Shown: one piece after another, positions 42,500-50,944 of the stretch
Layout: each line of letters opens with the position of its first letter
Numbering within the stretch: the stretch's first letter is position 1
NCBI RefSeq assembly: GCF_022678625.1
Contig: NZ_JALBYQ010000001.1
Coordinates: 124,001-188,000, forward strand
Direction: 5' to 3'
Length of the DNA stretch: 64,000 nucleotides
Source: Aliiroseovarius subalbicans
GTDB taxonomy: Bacteria; Pseudomonadota; Alphaproteobacteria; Rhodobacterales; Rhodobacteraceae
Notes under the pieces: generated by a model
Database searches by the model: none
Told to the model about the DNA's origin: nothing
What the model saw: only the letters and a program-made list of their open reading frames with translations
Made by a program: the position numbers and the translations under genes

Positions 42500-44005
42500 G
42501 TGAGACCACAGGCACTGTCCATCCCCGCAAATTCCCGTTCTGCCATGCAGATTACCCTACAGGCCCTTGTGGCGCTGGCCATGGCCGTGGCCCTTGTCAT
42601 GACCACAGCGGCGCAGGCCAAGGCGCGCGGGACACCCGAAAGCTTCGCCGATTTGGCCGAACAGGTCAGCCCGGCGGTGGTGAACATCACCACTTCGACC
42701 CTGGTGGCGCAGCAGACCGGCCCGCGTCCGATGGTGCCTGAAGGGTCCCCCTTCGAGGACTTCTTTCGCGATTTCCTTGAGCGCGATCACGGCAATGGGG
42801 ACGATGGGACCAATGGCGACCGTCCGCGGCAGCGCCGCAGCCAGGCGTTGGGGTCGGGTTTCGTGGTCTCGGAAGATGGCTTCATTGTCACCAACAACCA
42901 CGTCATCGAAGGCGCGGACGAGATCCTGATTGAGTTTTTCGACGGCGGTGAACTGGTGGCTAAAGTGATCGGCACCGACCCGAATACCGACATTGCCCTC
43001 CTCAAGGTCGAAAGCGATACGCCGCTCGAATATGTGCCGTTCGGTGACAGCGACGTGATGCGTGTGGGCGATTGGGTCATGGCAATGGGCAACCCGCTGG
43101 GCCAGGGCTTTTCGGTTTCGGCTGGCATCATTTCGGCCCGTAATCGCGAACTGTCGGGCACCTATGACGACTACATCCAGACCGATGCGGCGATCAACCG
43201 GGGCAACTCGGGCGGTCCGCTGTTCAACATGGATGCCCAGGTGATCGGCGTGAACACCGCGATCCTCAGCCCCAATGGCGGCTCGATCGGGATCGGTTTC
43301 GCGATGTCCTCGGCGGTGGTCGAGCGGGTGATCGACCAGCTCAAGGAATACGGCGAAACCCGCCGTGGCTGGCTGGGTGTGCGCATCCAGGACGTGACCG
43401 ATGACGTGGCCGAGGCGATGGGGCTGGACAGCACCGCAGGCGCCCTGGTCACTGACGTGCCGGAAGGCCCGGCGATGGAGGCGGGCGTGGAAGCAGGTGA
43501 CGTGATCCTGTCCTTTGACGGTGTCGACGTGATCGACACCCGCGATCTGGTGCGTCAGGTCGGGAATGCACCGGTTGGCAAGGCCGTGCGCCTGGTCGTG
43601 CTGCGCGACGGGCAGACTCAGACCCTCAAGGTCACCTTGGGCCGCCGCGAAGACGCCGTGGCAGCCACGGGTGGTGACGTGCCGCAGGAACAACCTGAGG
43701 CGCCGATGCAAAAGACGCTTCTGGGCATGGACCTTGTCGAACTGGACGATGCCTTGCGCAGTGAACTTGGGCTGCCCCCCGGCACCGAAGGTCTGGTCGT
43801 GCGCGAACTGGCCGAGGACACCGAGGCGTTCGAGAAGGGCCTGCGCGCCGGCGACGTGATCACCGAGGCGGGGCAGGAGGCCGTGACCTCGATCGCCGAT
43901 CTGGAACGTCGCATTCAAGCCGCCCGTGACGGGGGCCGCAAGTCGATCCTGCTTCTGGTGCGCCGCGCCGGAGAGCCGCGCTTCGTCGCGCTGACTTTGC
44001 AGTAA
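42500..44005 (+). CDS. htrA: Periplasmic Do/HtrA-family serine protease
   Basis: 501-residue periplasmic quality-control protease. A signal peptide lies at about 16-42 (MQITLQALVALAMAVALVMT then AAQAKA). The trypsin-like domain holds the triad His in TNNHVI, Asp in NTDIALLKV and Ser in NRGNSGGPLF. Two PDZ domains follow (RRGWLGVRIQDVTDDVA and LGMDLVELDDAL). I take the GTG at 42500 as start because AAGGAG lies 7 bases before it; the ATG at 42545 is an alternative that would shorten the n-region. A terminator closes the unit. Position after hflKC is conserved. Confidence 0.93.
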   Translation: MRPQALSIPANSRSAMQITLQALVALAMAVALVMTTAAQAKARGTPESFADLAEQVSPAVVNITTSTLVAQQTGPRPMVPEGSPFEDFFRDFLERDHGNGDDGTNGDRPRQRRSQALGSGFVVSEDGFIVTNNHVIEGADEILIEFFDGGELVAKVIGTDPNTDIALLKVESDTPLEYVPFGDSDVMRVGDWVMAMGNPLGQGFSVSAGIISARNRELSGTYDDYIQTDAAINRGNSGGPLFNMDAQVIGVNTAILSPNGGSIGIGFAMSSAVVERVIDQLKEYGETRRGWLGVRIQDVTDDVAEAMGLDSTAGALVTDVPEGPAMEAGVEAGDVILSFDGVDVIDTRDLVRQVGNAPVGKAVRLVVLRDGQTQTLKVTLGRREDAVAATGGDVPQEQPEAPMQKTLLGMDLVELDDALRSELGLPPGTEGLVVRELAEDTEAFEKGLRAGDVITEAGQEAVTSIADLERRIQAARDGGRKSILLLVRRAGEPRFVALTLQ

Positions 44006-44014
44006 GGCAAAAGA

Positions 44015-44041
44015 AAACCCCGCCGGATTGGCGGGGTTTTT
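44015..44041 (+). terminator. Intrinsic terminator of htrA
   Basis: CCCCGCC/GGCGGGG stem with a GGATT loop, flanked by AAAA and followed by TTTTT; starts 10 bases after the stop. Confidence 0.9.
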
Positions 44042-44089
44042 GAAGAACCAAGGGGTCGCCTGTGACAGGCGGCCCTTTTTTCTTGCAGC

Positions 44090-44290
44090 TTACATCATCG
44101 CCTCGATGTCGGCGCGGGTCAGGCCGATGTCGTCCAGCTCACGGTCGGTCAGCTTCGACAGCGCGTTGCGGGTCACGCGGGCGTCGTTCCAGGCAGCCAG
44201 GGTGCCGAACAGGGTGTGGGCGATGTTGGACAGGCGTTCCCCGAAGGAAATGCCGTGAGCCAGGGGGCGGGTCGTTTCAAAAACAGCCAT
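44090..44290 (-). CDS. DUF1127 small basic protein
   Basis: 66-residue protein with the C-terminal DUF1127 (YjiS-like) motif [24 protein letters not shown]. Members in Rhodobacter act as small RNA-binding proteins under stress, so an RNA-related role is plausible. I start at the ATG at 44290 with AAGGAT upstream; five further in-frame codons exist before it. It faces htrA tail-to-tail and has its own promoter region shared with the intergenic gap before ruvC. Confidence 0.88.
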   Translation of the reverse strand: MAVFETTRPLAHGISFGERLSNIAHTLFGTLAAWNDARVTRNALSKLTDRELDDIGLTRADIEAMM

Positions 44291-44335
44291 TGCAGTATCC
44301 TTCACTTGGTGGCCTGAGCATCATTGCTTCGGGGC

Positions 44336-44364
44336 ATTTAGAACCCAAAAATTGCATGCACAAG
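44336..44364 (-). promoter_or_regulatory. Predicted promoter of the DUF1127 gene
   Basis: On the minus strand CTTGTG (44359-44364) and CTAAAT (44336-44341) are 17 bases apart, about 45 bases before the start codon. The CTTG-type -35 is compatible with heat-shock sigma factors (RpoH) as well as sigma-70. The gap also holds three TTGCAT repeats (about 44352-44400). Confidence 0.4.
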
Positions 44365-44595
44365 CGCCGCAATTGCATGTCACATATGCAGTTTTTGCAT
44401 TGGTCGTTTTTGCGCCATCACCTTGTCGGAATTGAGATATTTCGCGCGGGGAAAATGTCGTTTTCGACCCGACCCGACCTGAAAACGACACAAATGAACC
44501 AGGGGGGCACTTGTGTTGCATTTGTCTTAAGTTCTGGCGGATGTTCGCGTTTCGTGCTAACTGTGCTGCAAAAGCAACAAGAGCAGGGCTGTTTC

Positions 44596-45102
44596 ATGCG
44601 CGTATTGGGCATTGATCCGGGGTTGAGGAACCTTGGCTGGGGGGTGATCGACACTGATGGTGCGCGGATTTCCCATGTTGCCAACGGGGTCTGCCATTCG
44701 CTGGGCAGTGATCTGTCGCTGCGGCTCTTGTCCCTTTACGACCAATTGTCCGAGATCGTGACCCGCTTTGCCCCTGATACGGCGGCGGTGGAAAAGACCT
44801 TCGTGAACAAGGACGGCGCTGGCACGCTGAAGCTGGGCCAGGCGCGGGGCATCGCGCTATTGGTGCCGGCAAAGGCGGGGCTGGAGGTCGGCGAATACGC
44901 CCCCAACTCGGTCAAGAAAACCGTGGTGGGCGTGGGCCACGCGGATAAGCGCCAGGTCGAACATATGGTGCGGCTGCAATTGCCAGGGGTCGATCTGGCC
45001 GGGCCGGATGCCTCGGACGCACTGGCGATCGCGTTGTGCCACGCGCATCACACGCGGTCCTCCGGGCGGCTTGAGGATGCTCTCAGGAGGGCCAGCGCAT
45101 GA
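44596..45102 (+). CDS. ruvC: Holliday junction resolvase RuvC
   Basis: 168-residue endonuclease that resolves Holliday junctions bound by RuvAB. All four catalytic acids sit at the same positions as in Escherichia coli: Asp7 (GIDPG), Glu66 (VEKTF), Asp138 and Asp141 (GPDASDAL). The ATG at 44596 is defined by this alignment; only a weak GAGCAGGG precedes it. It overlaps ruvA by 4 bases. No exact alphaproteobacterial LexA box was found upstream, only a near match with an 8-base spacer. Confidence 0.97.
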   Translation: MRVLGIDPGLRNLGWGVIDTDGARISHVANGVCHSLGSDLSLRLLSLYDQLSEIVTRFAPDTAAVEKTFVNKDGAGTLKLGQARGIALLVPAKAGLEVGEYAPNSVKKTVVGVGHADKRQVEHMVRLQLPGVDLAGPDASDALAIALCHAHHTRSSGRLEDALRRASA

Positions 45103-45767
45103 TCGGGCGGATCGCGGGACGGATTGACTATCGCGCCGAAGATCACGTGCTGATCGACGTGCGCGGCGTGGGCTACCTTGTCTATGTCTCGGACCGCACG
45201 ATGGCCGCGCTGCCGGGGCAGGGCGAGGCGGTGGCGCTGTACACCGACCTGTTGGTGCAGGAAACCAACCTGCAATTGTTCGGCTTCCTGTCGCTGGTGG
45301 AAAAGGAATGGCACCGGCTGTTGATGAGCGTGCAAGGGATCGGCGCAAAGGCGTCGATGGCCATTCTGGGCACGCTGGGCGCCGATGGCGTCAGCCGCGC
45401 AATCGCACTGGGCGACATCAACGCGATCAAGGCGGCCCGGGGCATCGGCCCCAAGACCGCACAGCGCGTGGTGATCGAACTGAAAGACAAGGCGCATGGG
45501 GTGATGGCGATGGCCGGCACCGGCGCGGGGGTTGCAACCCCGACCTTGGACGACGACGCGGTGATCGAACCACCCACGGCAACGTCCACCGCCGCCCCCG
45601 CCCCGAACATGGCCGCCCAAAGCGAGGCGCTGTCGGCCCTGTCCAACCTGGGATACGGCCCCGGCGAGGCCGCACCGGCGGTCGCCCAAGCCCTGAGCGA
45701 CGCCCCCGACGCCGACACCGCCACCCTGATCCGCACCGCTTTGAAGCTTCTGGCGCCGAAGGGGTGA
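45099..45767 (+). CDS. ruvA: Holliday junction branch migration protein RuvA
   Basis: 222-residue protein that tetramerises on four-way junctions and loads RuvB. N-terminal OB fold ([20 protein letters not shown]), helix-hairpin-helix domain with [20 protein letters not shown] and [19 protein letters not shown], an Ala/Pro/Thr-rich flexible linker (about 145-170) and a C-terminal RuvB-binding domain ([18 protein letters not shown]). The linker is slightly long. ATGA overlap with ruvC; ruvB follows after 4 bases. Confidence 0.97.
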   Translation: MIGRIAGRIDYRAEDHVLIDVRGVGYLVYVSDRTMAALPGQGEAVALYTDLLVQETNLQLFGFLSLVEKEWHRLLMSVQGIGAKASMAILGTLGADGVSRAIALGDINAIKAARGIGPKTAQRVVIELKDKAHGVMAMAGTGAGVATPTLDDDAVIEPPTATSTAAPAPNMAAQSEALSALSNLGYGPGEAAPAVAQALSDAPDADTATLIRTALKLLAPKG

Positions 45768-45771
45768 GCCG

Positions 45772-46812
45772 ATGACCGAACCCGATCCCACCCTGCGCCC
45801 CGAACCGCGCCCCGAGGATGCCGACCGTGCCTTGCGGCCGCAGCTATTGTCCGATTTCATCGGCCAGGCCGAGGCGCGGGCGAACCTGCGGGTGTTCATC
45901 GAAAGCGCCAAGCAGCGGGGCGAGGCGATGGACCATGCGCTGTTTCACGGCCCCCCCGGGTTGGGTAAGACGACGCTGGCGCAGATCATGGCGCGCGAGT
46001 TGGGGGTGAACTTTCGCATGACCTCTGGCCCGGTGTTGGCAAAGGCGGGCGACCTGGCCGCGATCCTGACCAACCTGGAACGCAATGACGTGCTGTTCAT
46101 CGACGAAATCCATCGGTTGAACCCGGTGGTCGAAGAAGTGCTGTATCCGGCGCTTGAGGATTTCGAGCTGGACCTGGTGATCGGCGAAGGCCCGGCGGCC
46201 CGCACCGTGCGGATCGAGCTTCAGCCCTTCACGCTGGTGGGCGCCACGACCCGTCTGGGCCTGTTGACCACGCCGCTGCGCGACCGCTTCGGCATTCCCA
46301 CCCGCTTGCAATTCTATTCGGTCGAGGAGCTGCACCAGATCGTCACCAAGAACGCGATCAAACTGGGGGCCCCCGCCGACGACGAAGGCGCGCGCGAGAT
46401 TGCGAAACGCGCCCGTGGCACGCCGCGCATTGCGGGGCGGCTTTTGCGCCGGGTGCTGGATTTCGCCGTGGTCGAGGGCGACGGCAAGATCACCCGCGAG
46501 CTGGCAGACAATGCGCTGACCCGCCTTGGGGTGGATCACCTGGGGCTGGACGGGGCCGACCGGCGCTATATGCAGTTGATGGCGGACCATTATGGCGGCG
46601 GGCCGGTGGGTATCGAAACCCTGGCCGCGGCCCTGTCGGAAAGCCGCGATGCGCTGGAAGAGGTGATCGAACCGTACCTGTTGCAACAGGGCTTGATCCA
46701 ACGCACGCCGCGTGGGCGGATGCTGGGGCAGAAGGCCTGGCGCCACCTGGGGCTTGAGGCCCCGCGCCCGCCTGAGAAAGGCGCGGGGCAGTCGGAGTTG
46801 TTCGACGGCTGA
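45772..46812 (+). CDS. ruvB: Holliday junction branch migration ATPase RuvB
   Basis: 346-residue AAA+ helicase motor. Walker [13 protein letters not shown], Walker [10 protein letters not shown], sensor 1 [19 protein letters not shown] and the arginine-finger/sensor 2 region [17 protein letters not shown] are intact, with the winged-helix C terminus ending [16 protein letters not shown]. It completes the ruvCAB operon. A Rhodobacterales-specific unknown gene and thpR follow on the same strand. Confidence 0.97.
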   Translation: MTEPDPTLRPEPRPEDADRALRPQLLSDFIGQAEARANLRVFIESAKQRGEAMDHALFHGPPGLGKTTLAQIMARELGVNFRMTSGPVLAKAGDLAAILTNLERNDVLFIDEIHRLNPVVEEVLYPALEDFELDLVIGEGPAARTVRIELQPFTLVGATTRLGLLTTPLRDRFGIPTRLQFYSVEELHQIVTKNAIKLGAPADDEGAREIAKRARGTPRIAGRLLRRVLDFAVVEGDGKITRELADNALTRLGVDHLGLDGADRRYMQLMADHYGGGPVGIETLAAALSESRDALEEVIEPYLLQQGLIQRTPRGRMLGQKAWRHLGLEAPRPPEKGAGQSELFDG

Positions 46813-46893
46813 CGCCACGCCCGGTTGCAGGCGGCGCGCAGAGGTTTTATGCCTCCGGCGGGGATATTTAGGGCAAGAAAAAACGAGGCCGCC

Positions 46894-47520
46894 ATGACAC
46901 CTGACGAGATTGAAGCCCATTTCACCCGCGCCGATGGCAGCTATGCTTTTGCGCGCTGGGGCCGGCCGGTGTCGCCGGTGGTGTTCGGGGTTGATGAGGC
47001 GACGCTACAGGTCGTGAAGGGCGCGATCGAGGCGGTGGTGGGTCTGGCAGGGCACCAGATGGCCGAAACGGACCCCGAGTTGGGGTCAAACCTGATGGTG
47101 TTCTTTTTCCGCGAGTGGGACGAGCTGCTAGCGGTGCCCAAGCTGGGCGAGATGATCCTGGGGCTTGACCCGCTGGTGGCGCGCTTGACCGCGGCGGATG
47201 CGAGCCAGTATCGCGCGTTCCGGTTCGACGATACCGGCGCGATCCAGGCCTGTTTCACCTTTGTGCGCATGACACCCGAAATGGCCGAGCAACCCGCCGA
47301 GACCCTGGCGCTGACCCAGGCGGTGCAGGCGGTGCTGCTGTGGTCCGACGTGGCCTTTGCCACGCAAAGCCCGCTGGCGGTTCTGCCGGACACCGGCGCC
47401 ACGATCCTGCGCCCAGACGTGGCGGACCTTATCCGGGCGGCTTATGACAAGCTGATGCCAGTCGCGGCGAATGATCCCAGCCACGCGCTGCGCCTGTTCG
47501 CGCGCCTTCAGGCGGGGTGA
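46894..47520 (+). CDS. Conserved protein of unknown function
   Basis: 208-residue cytoplasmic protein beginning MTPDEIEAHFTRADGSYAFARWGRP, which I recognise only as a conserved Rhodobacterales protein found between ruvB and the tol region. There are no membrane segments or catalytic motifs. A basic/aromatic stretch MVFFFREWDELLAVPKLGEM and FRFDDTGAIQACFTFVRM are the most family-like parts. GAGG lies 6 bases before the ATG at 46894. Its stop overlaps thpR by one base (TGATG), so the two are coupled. Confidence 0.8.
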   Translation: MTPDEIEAHFTRADGSYAFARWGRPVSPVVFGVDEATLQVVKGAIEAVVGLAGHQMAETDPELGSNLMVFFFREWDELLAVPKLGEMILGLDPLVARLTAADASQYRAFRFDDTGAIQACFTFVRMTPEMAEQPAETLALTQAVQAVLLWSDVAFATQSPLAVLPDTGATILRPDVADLIRAAYDKLMPVAANDPSHALRLFARLQAG

Positions 47521-48056
47521 TGCGCGCCTTTCTGGCTTGTCCCTTGCCAGAGGCGCTTTTGGCGCCAGTTACGCATTTACAGGGCAATCTTCCGGTTGGG
47601 CGCGTGGTTGCCGAAGAGAACCTGCACCTGACCCTGTGCTTTCTGGGCGAGGCGGAGGAAGTCGACCTGATTGCCCTGCATGAGCAGCTGCAAGAGTTGC
47701 ACGCGCCGCCCGTGACGCTGACCCTGTCCGGTCTTGCGGTCTATGGCGGCAAACATCCCACGGTTCTGGCCATCGAAGGGCAGGGGCCGGAGGCATTGCA
47801 GCGAAAGCTGGTTGGTCTGTGCCACAGTGCCGGGATAGCGCTGGAGCGGCGACGCTTTCGCCCCCACGTCACCCTGGCGCGGTTTGCGCGCAACATGGGC
47901 GCAGGCGACCGCGCGCGGCTGGACGTGTTCATCGGGGCCCATGCCGCGATCCGGCTTGAACCGACCCGTCTGGACAACATCGCGCTGTACCGGTCCGATT
48001 TGCACCCGGATGGCGCGCGATATGAGGTCTTGGCGGAATACGCCTTGCGCGGATAG
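47520..48056 (+). CDS. thpR: RNA 2',3'-cyclic phosphodiesterase (LigT/ThpR family)
   Basis: 178-residue two-histidine phosphoesterase that opens 2',3'-cyclic phosphates on RNA. The two HxTx motifs are HLTLCFLG near residue 36 and HVTLARFARN near residue 120. The N terminus MRAFLACPLPEALLAPV is standard. It is translationally coupled to the upstream unknown gene. The start is the ATG at 47520 rather than the GTG one codon earlier. Confidence 0.92.
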   Translation: MRAFLACPLPEALLAPVTHLQGNLPVGRVVAEENLHLTLCFLGEAEEVDLIALHEQLQELHAPPVTLTLSGLAVYGGKHPTVLAIEGQGPEALQRKLVGLCHSAGIALERRRFRPHVTLARFARNMGAGDRARLDVFIGAHAAIRLEPTRLDNIALYRSDLHPDGARYEVLAEYALRG

Positions 48057-48081
48057 GCTGCGGACAAACCACGAGGGCCAA

Positions 48082-48465
48082 ATGCACACATTCCCCATCC
48101 GCGTCTATTACGAAGACACCGACATGGCGGGCATCGTCTATTACGCCAATTACCTGCGCTATATCGAGCGGGCGCGGTCCGATTGGGTGCGCGAGATTGG
48201 CGTGGACCAGAACGCGATGCGGGACGCGGGGCTGGTGTTCGCGGTGCGCCGGGTCGAGGCGGATTACCTGGCGCCCGCACGGTTTGACGACGTGCTGACG
48301 GTTGAGACCACGACGCTTCAGGTCACCGGCGCAAGGTTGGTGCTGGACCAGGTGGTGAAGCGCGGCGAAGAGCGGCTGTTTGAGGCACAGGTGACGATCG
48401 TCTGCCTGGGCGAAGGCGGCCAGCCCACGCGTCTGCCGGGTGGTTTGCGTCGGTCGGTGCATTGA
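48082..48465 (+). CDS. ybgC: Tol-Pal-associated acyl-CoA thioesterase YbgC
   Basis: 127-residue hotdog-fold thioesterase. The signature YYEDTDMAGIVYYANYLRYIERARS includes the catalytic aspartate of the 4-hydroxybenzoyl-CoA thioesterase type. It is cytoplasmic, precedes tolQ in most proteobacteria, and is thought to act in phospholipid metabolism. A GAGGG box lies upstream of the ATG at 48082. A 190-base gap with its own predicted promoter separates it from tolQ. Confidence 0.93.
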   Translation: MHTFPIRVYYEDTDMAGIVYYANYLRYIERARSDWVREIGVDQNAMRDAGLVFAVRRVEADYLAPARFDDVLTVETTTLQVTGARLVLDQVVKRGEERLFEAQVTIVCLGEGGQPTRLPGGLRRSVH

Positions 48466-48577
48466 CGCTGCGACCAGGTGACCAGTCAGCTTACGTCGTT
48501 CGCAGCATCTCGAATGGCAATGTTTCGCCCATCAAGGCGCCGAAACCGGGGGCGATCACGCCGATGACGCGCTTTTG

Positions 48578-48607
48578 TTGGCTTTCCCCGTGAAGATGCG
48601 CTAGATT
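48578..48607 (+). promoter_or_regulatory. Predicted promoter of the tol-pal operon
   Basis: TTGGCT (48578-48583) and TAGATT (48602-48607) with an 18-base spacer, about 50 bases before tolQ. Moderate match; no operator recognised. Confidence 0.35.
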
Positions 48608-48656
48608 CTGCTTCAATAAGGCGGCCCAAAAGAGGCGGCGGTATAGAGGCAGAGAC

Positions 48657-49352
48657 ATGGAAACGGAAACGCTTGCAGCGGCGGCGGAGATCGATTTCTC
48701 CTTCCTGGCGCTTTTTCTTCGTGCAACCCTGATGGTGAAACTGGTGATGATCCTTCTGATCGTCGCCTCGTTCTGGTCCTGGGCCATCATCGTCACCAAG
48801 CTTATCGCCTTCCGCAAGGCGCGCGGCGAGGCCGAGGTGTTCGACCGCGCCTTCTGGTCCGGGGACCCGCTGGATGAGCTGTTTGACCAGATCGGCCCGG
48901 CGCCGGATGGATCGGCCCAGAAAGTGTTTTCCGCCGGCATGCTGGAATGGCGCCGCAGCCACCGGGAAGATGGCGGGCTGATTGCCAACGCGCAGGCGCG
49001 GATCGACCGCACGATGGACGTGGCGATCGCCAAGGAAGGCGAGAGCCTGAACAACGGTTTGTCCTTTCTGGCCACGGTCGCCGCCACTGCGCCCTTCGTG
49101 GGCCTGTTTGGCACCGTCTGGGGCATCATGAACGCCTTCATCGAGATTGCGCAGCAGCAAAACACCAACCTGGCCGTTGTCGCGCCGGGCATTGCCGAGG
49201 CGTTGATGGCGACCGGCCTGGGCCTGTTGGCCGCGATCCCGGCGTTGATCTTTTACAACAAGCTGACCTCGGACAGTGACAACATACTGGCGGGCTATGA
49301 GGCCTTTGCTGACGAGTTCGCCACCATCCTCAGCCGCCAGTTGGACAGCTGA
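48657..49352 (+). CDS. tolQ: Tol-Pal system proton channel subunit TolQ
   Basis: 231-residue inner-membrane protein of the MotA/ExbB family. Three membrane spans are visible (about 24-46, 138-160, 172-194), with the pore region FLATVAATAPFVGLFGTVWGIMNAF and a large cytoplasmic loop. With TolR it converts the proton gradient into movement of TolA for outer-membrane constriction. An AGAGGCAGAG purine run precedes the ATG. First of tolQRAB-pal-cpoB. Confidence 0.96.
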   Translation: METETLAAAAEIDFSFLALFLRATLMVKLVMILLIVASFWSWAIIVTKLIAFRKARGEAEVFDRAFWSGDPLDELFDQIGPAPDGSAQKVFSAGMLEWRRSHREDGGLIANAQARIDRTMDVAIAKEGESLNNGLSFLATVAATAPFVGLFGTVWGIMNAFIEIAQQQNTNLAVVAPGIAEALMATGLGLLAAIPALIFYNKLTSDSDNILAGYEAFADEFATILSRQLDS

Positions 49353-49353
49353 G

Positions 49354-49842
49354 ATGGGCGGGGCCGTTCAGCAGGGCGGGGGCGAACGTCGCGGACGCCG
49401 TGGCCGCCGCCGGGGCAAGCATCGCCGTGTGATGGGTGAGATCAACATCACACCGTTCGTCGATGTGATGCTGGTGCTTTTGATCATCTTTATGGTGGCC
49501 GCGCCGCTGATGACGGTCGGCGTGCCGGTCGAGCTTCCGAAAACCGCCGCGACCTCGCTGCCGGCGGTCGAGGAGGAACCCCTGACCGTGACCATCACCG
49601 CCGAAGGGCAGGTGATGGTGATGAAAACCGCCATCCCCCGTGACGATCTGGTGCCAAAACTGCGCGCCATTGCCGCCGAGCGGGAGGACAACAAGGTGTT
49701 CCTGCGGGCCGACGGCGCAGTACCGTATGCGCAGGTGGCACAGGTCATGGGCGCGCTGAATGCGGGCGGGTTCAACAACATTGGCCTTGTCACCGACATG
49801 GGTGGGCCGCGCCTGGATGGCAGCGGCGGGCAGGGCAACTGA
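49354..49842 (+). CDS. tolR: Tol-Pal system protein TolR
   Basis: 162-residue inner-membrane protein of the ExbD family. A very basic N-terminal cytoplasmic stretch (RRGRRGRRRGKHRR) is followed by MGEINITPFVDVMLVLLIIFMV, the single span containing the essential proton-path aspartate. The periplasmic C-terminal domain has FLRADGAVPYAQVAQVMGALN. It starts one base after the tolQ stop. The start at 49354 gives a 27-residue N-terminal arm, slightly longer and more basic than usual. Confidence 0.95.
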   Translation: MGGAVQQGGGERRGRRGRRRGKHRRVMGEINITPFVDVMLVLLIIFMVAAPLMTVGVPVELPKTAATSLPAVEEEPLTVTITAEGQVMVMKTAIPRDDLVPKLRAIAAEREDNKVFLRADGAVPYAQVAQVMGALNAGGFNNIGLVTDMGGPRLDGSGGQGN

Positions 49843-49848
49843 CACGCC

Positions 49849-50838
49849 ATGAAGATGGGTCTCTATATCTCGGGTATCGCGCATGGGGCGCTGATCCTGT
49901 GGCTTCTGTTCGGAAGCCTGTTCGCCTGGGACCGGGACGATGACCCGATCCGCGTGACCGAGGTGTCGATCCTGTCGGAAGAAGAATTTGCCGCCCTGTC
50001 CGCGCCCGAGGCACCCAGCGTGGCCCCGGCAACATCGCCTACACCACCGCGCCGGCCGACGCCGCCGGTCCCAGACCCCGAACCGGAGCCCGAGCCGACG
50101 CCGGAACCGCCAGCGCCTACACCAACTCCGCCGCCCGCACCCGAGGCTGCACCCGAGGCCGAACCAACCCCACAGGAGGCGCCGCGCGTGGCACCCGAAG
50201 CCGCACCCGCCCCGCCGCCCGAGGCCGAAGTGGCCCCCGAGGTGGTCGAAGCGGTTACGCCCGAGCCTGCCGATGAGGTTGCGCCCGCGTCCGAAGAGGT
50301 CACCCCGACCGCGCCTGAGGAAGCCACGACCGAGATTGTGACCGAAGCAGAGCAGCCCTCGTCCGCGCCAAATACCTCCGCCCGGCCGCAACGTCGCCCG
50401 AACCGTCCACAACCGACCCAGACGGCGACCGCTGATGCGGTTGAGGATGCGGTCGCCGACGCGGTGGCAGACGCCGTGGCCGCCACAGTGGCACAGCCTG
50501 CCGTTCCCACAGGCCCGCCGATGACGCGGGGCGAAAAGGACGCGCTGCGCGTGTCGGTCGGCAATTGCTGGAACGTGGGCTCGCTGTCCACCGACGCGCT
50601 GGGCACCACGGTGGTGGTCGGCGTGACGATGAGCGAGGACGCAAAACCTGACGCCGGTTCGATCCGCATGGTGTCGTTCTCGGGCGGCTCCGAGGCCGCT
50701 GCGCGCCAGGCCTATGAGACCGCACGCCGCGCGATCATCCGCTGTGGCGCAACCGGCTTCAACCTGCCAGCCGAGAAATACGGCCAGTGGCGCGAGATTG
50801 AGATGACCTTCAACCCGGAAAGCATGAGGATCAAATGA
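49849..50838 (+). CDS. tolA: Tol-Pal system protein TolA
   Basis: 329-residue protein spanning the envelope. One N-terminal membrane anchor (about 5-26), then a periplasmic region (about 60-215) very rich in Pro, Glu and Ala instead of the long Ala/Lys helix of enteric TolA, then a TonB-like C-terminal domain (CWNVGSLSTDALGTTVVVGVTMSED..., about 230-329). It links the TolQR motor to TolB/Pal. The Pro-rich stalk is probably extended. The last 7 bases before tolR's stop leave a 6-base gap to the ATG at 49849. Confidence 0.92.
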   Translation: MKMGLYISGIAHGALILWLLFGSLFAWDRDDDPIRVTEVSILSEEEFAALSAPEAPSVAPATSPTPPRRPTPPVPDPEPEPEPTPEPPAPTPTPPPAPEAAPEAEPTPQEAPRVAPEAAPAPPPEAEVAPEVVEAVTPEPADEVAPASEEVTPTAPEEATTEIVTEAEQPSSAPNTSARPQRRPNRPQPTQTATADAVEDAVADAVADAVAATVAQPAVPTGPPMTRGEKDALRVSVGNCWNVGSLSTDALGTTVVVGVTMSEDAKPDAGSIRMVSFSGGSEAAARQAYETARRAIIRCGATGFNLPAEKYGQWREIEMTFNPESMRIK

Positions 50839-50944
50839 GACTTGCTTGCAAACTGGGCCTGCAAACTGGCCGAAACCTGCCGAAATCCCGTTGCCGCGCC
50901 ACCGGCGCGATTGCATTGTTTTCCCATGTGGATAAGAGGATCGC

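Noticed and set aside
44531-44546. LexA-like GTTC repeat upstream of ruvC
   Set aside because: The alphaproteobacterial LexA box is GTTC-N7-GTTC. Here the spacer is 8 bases, so the site is out of register and SOS control is not supported.
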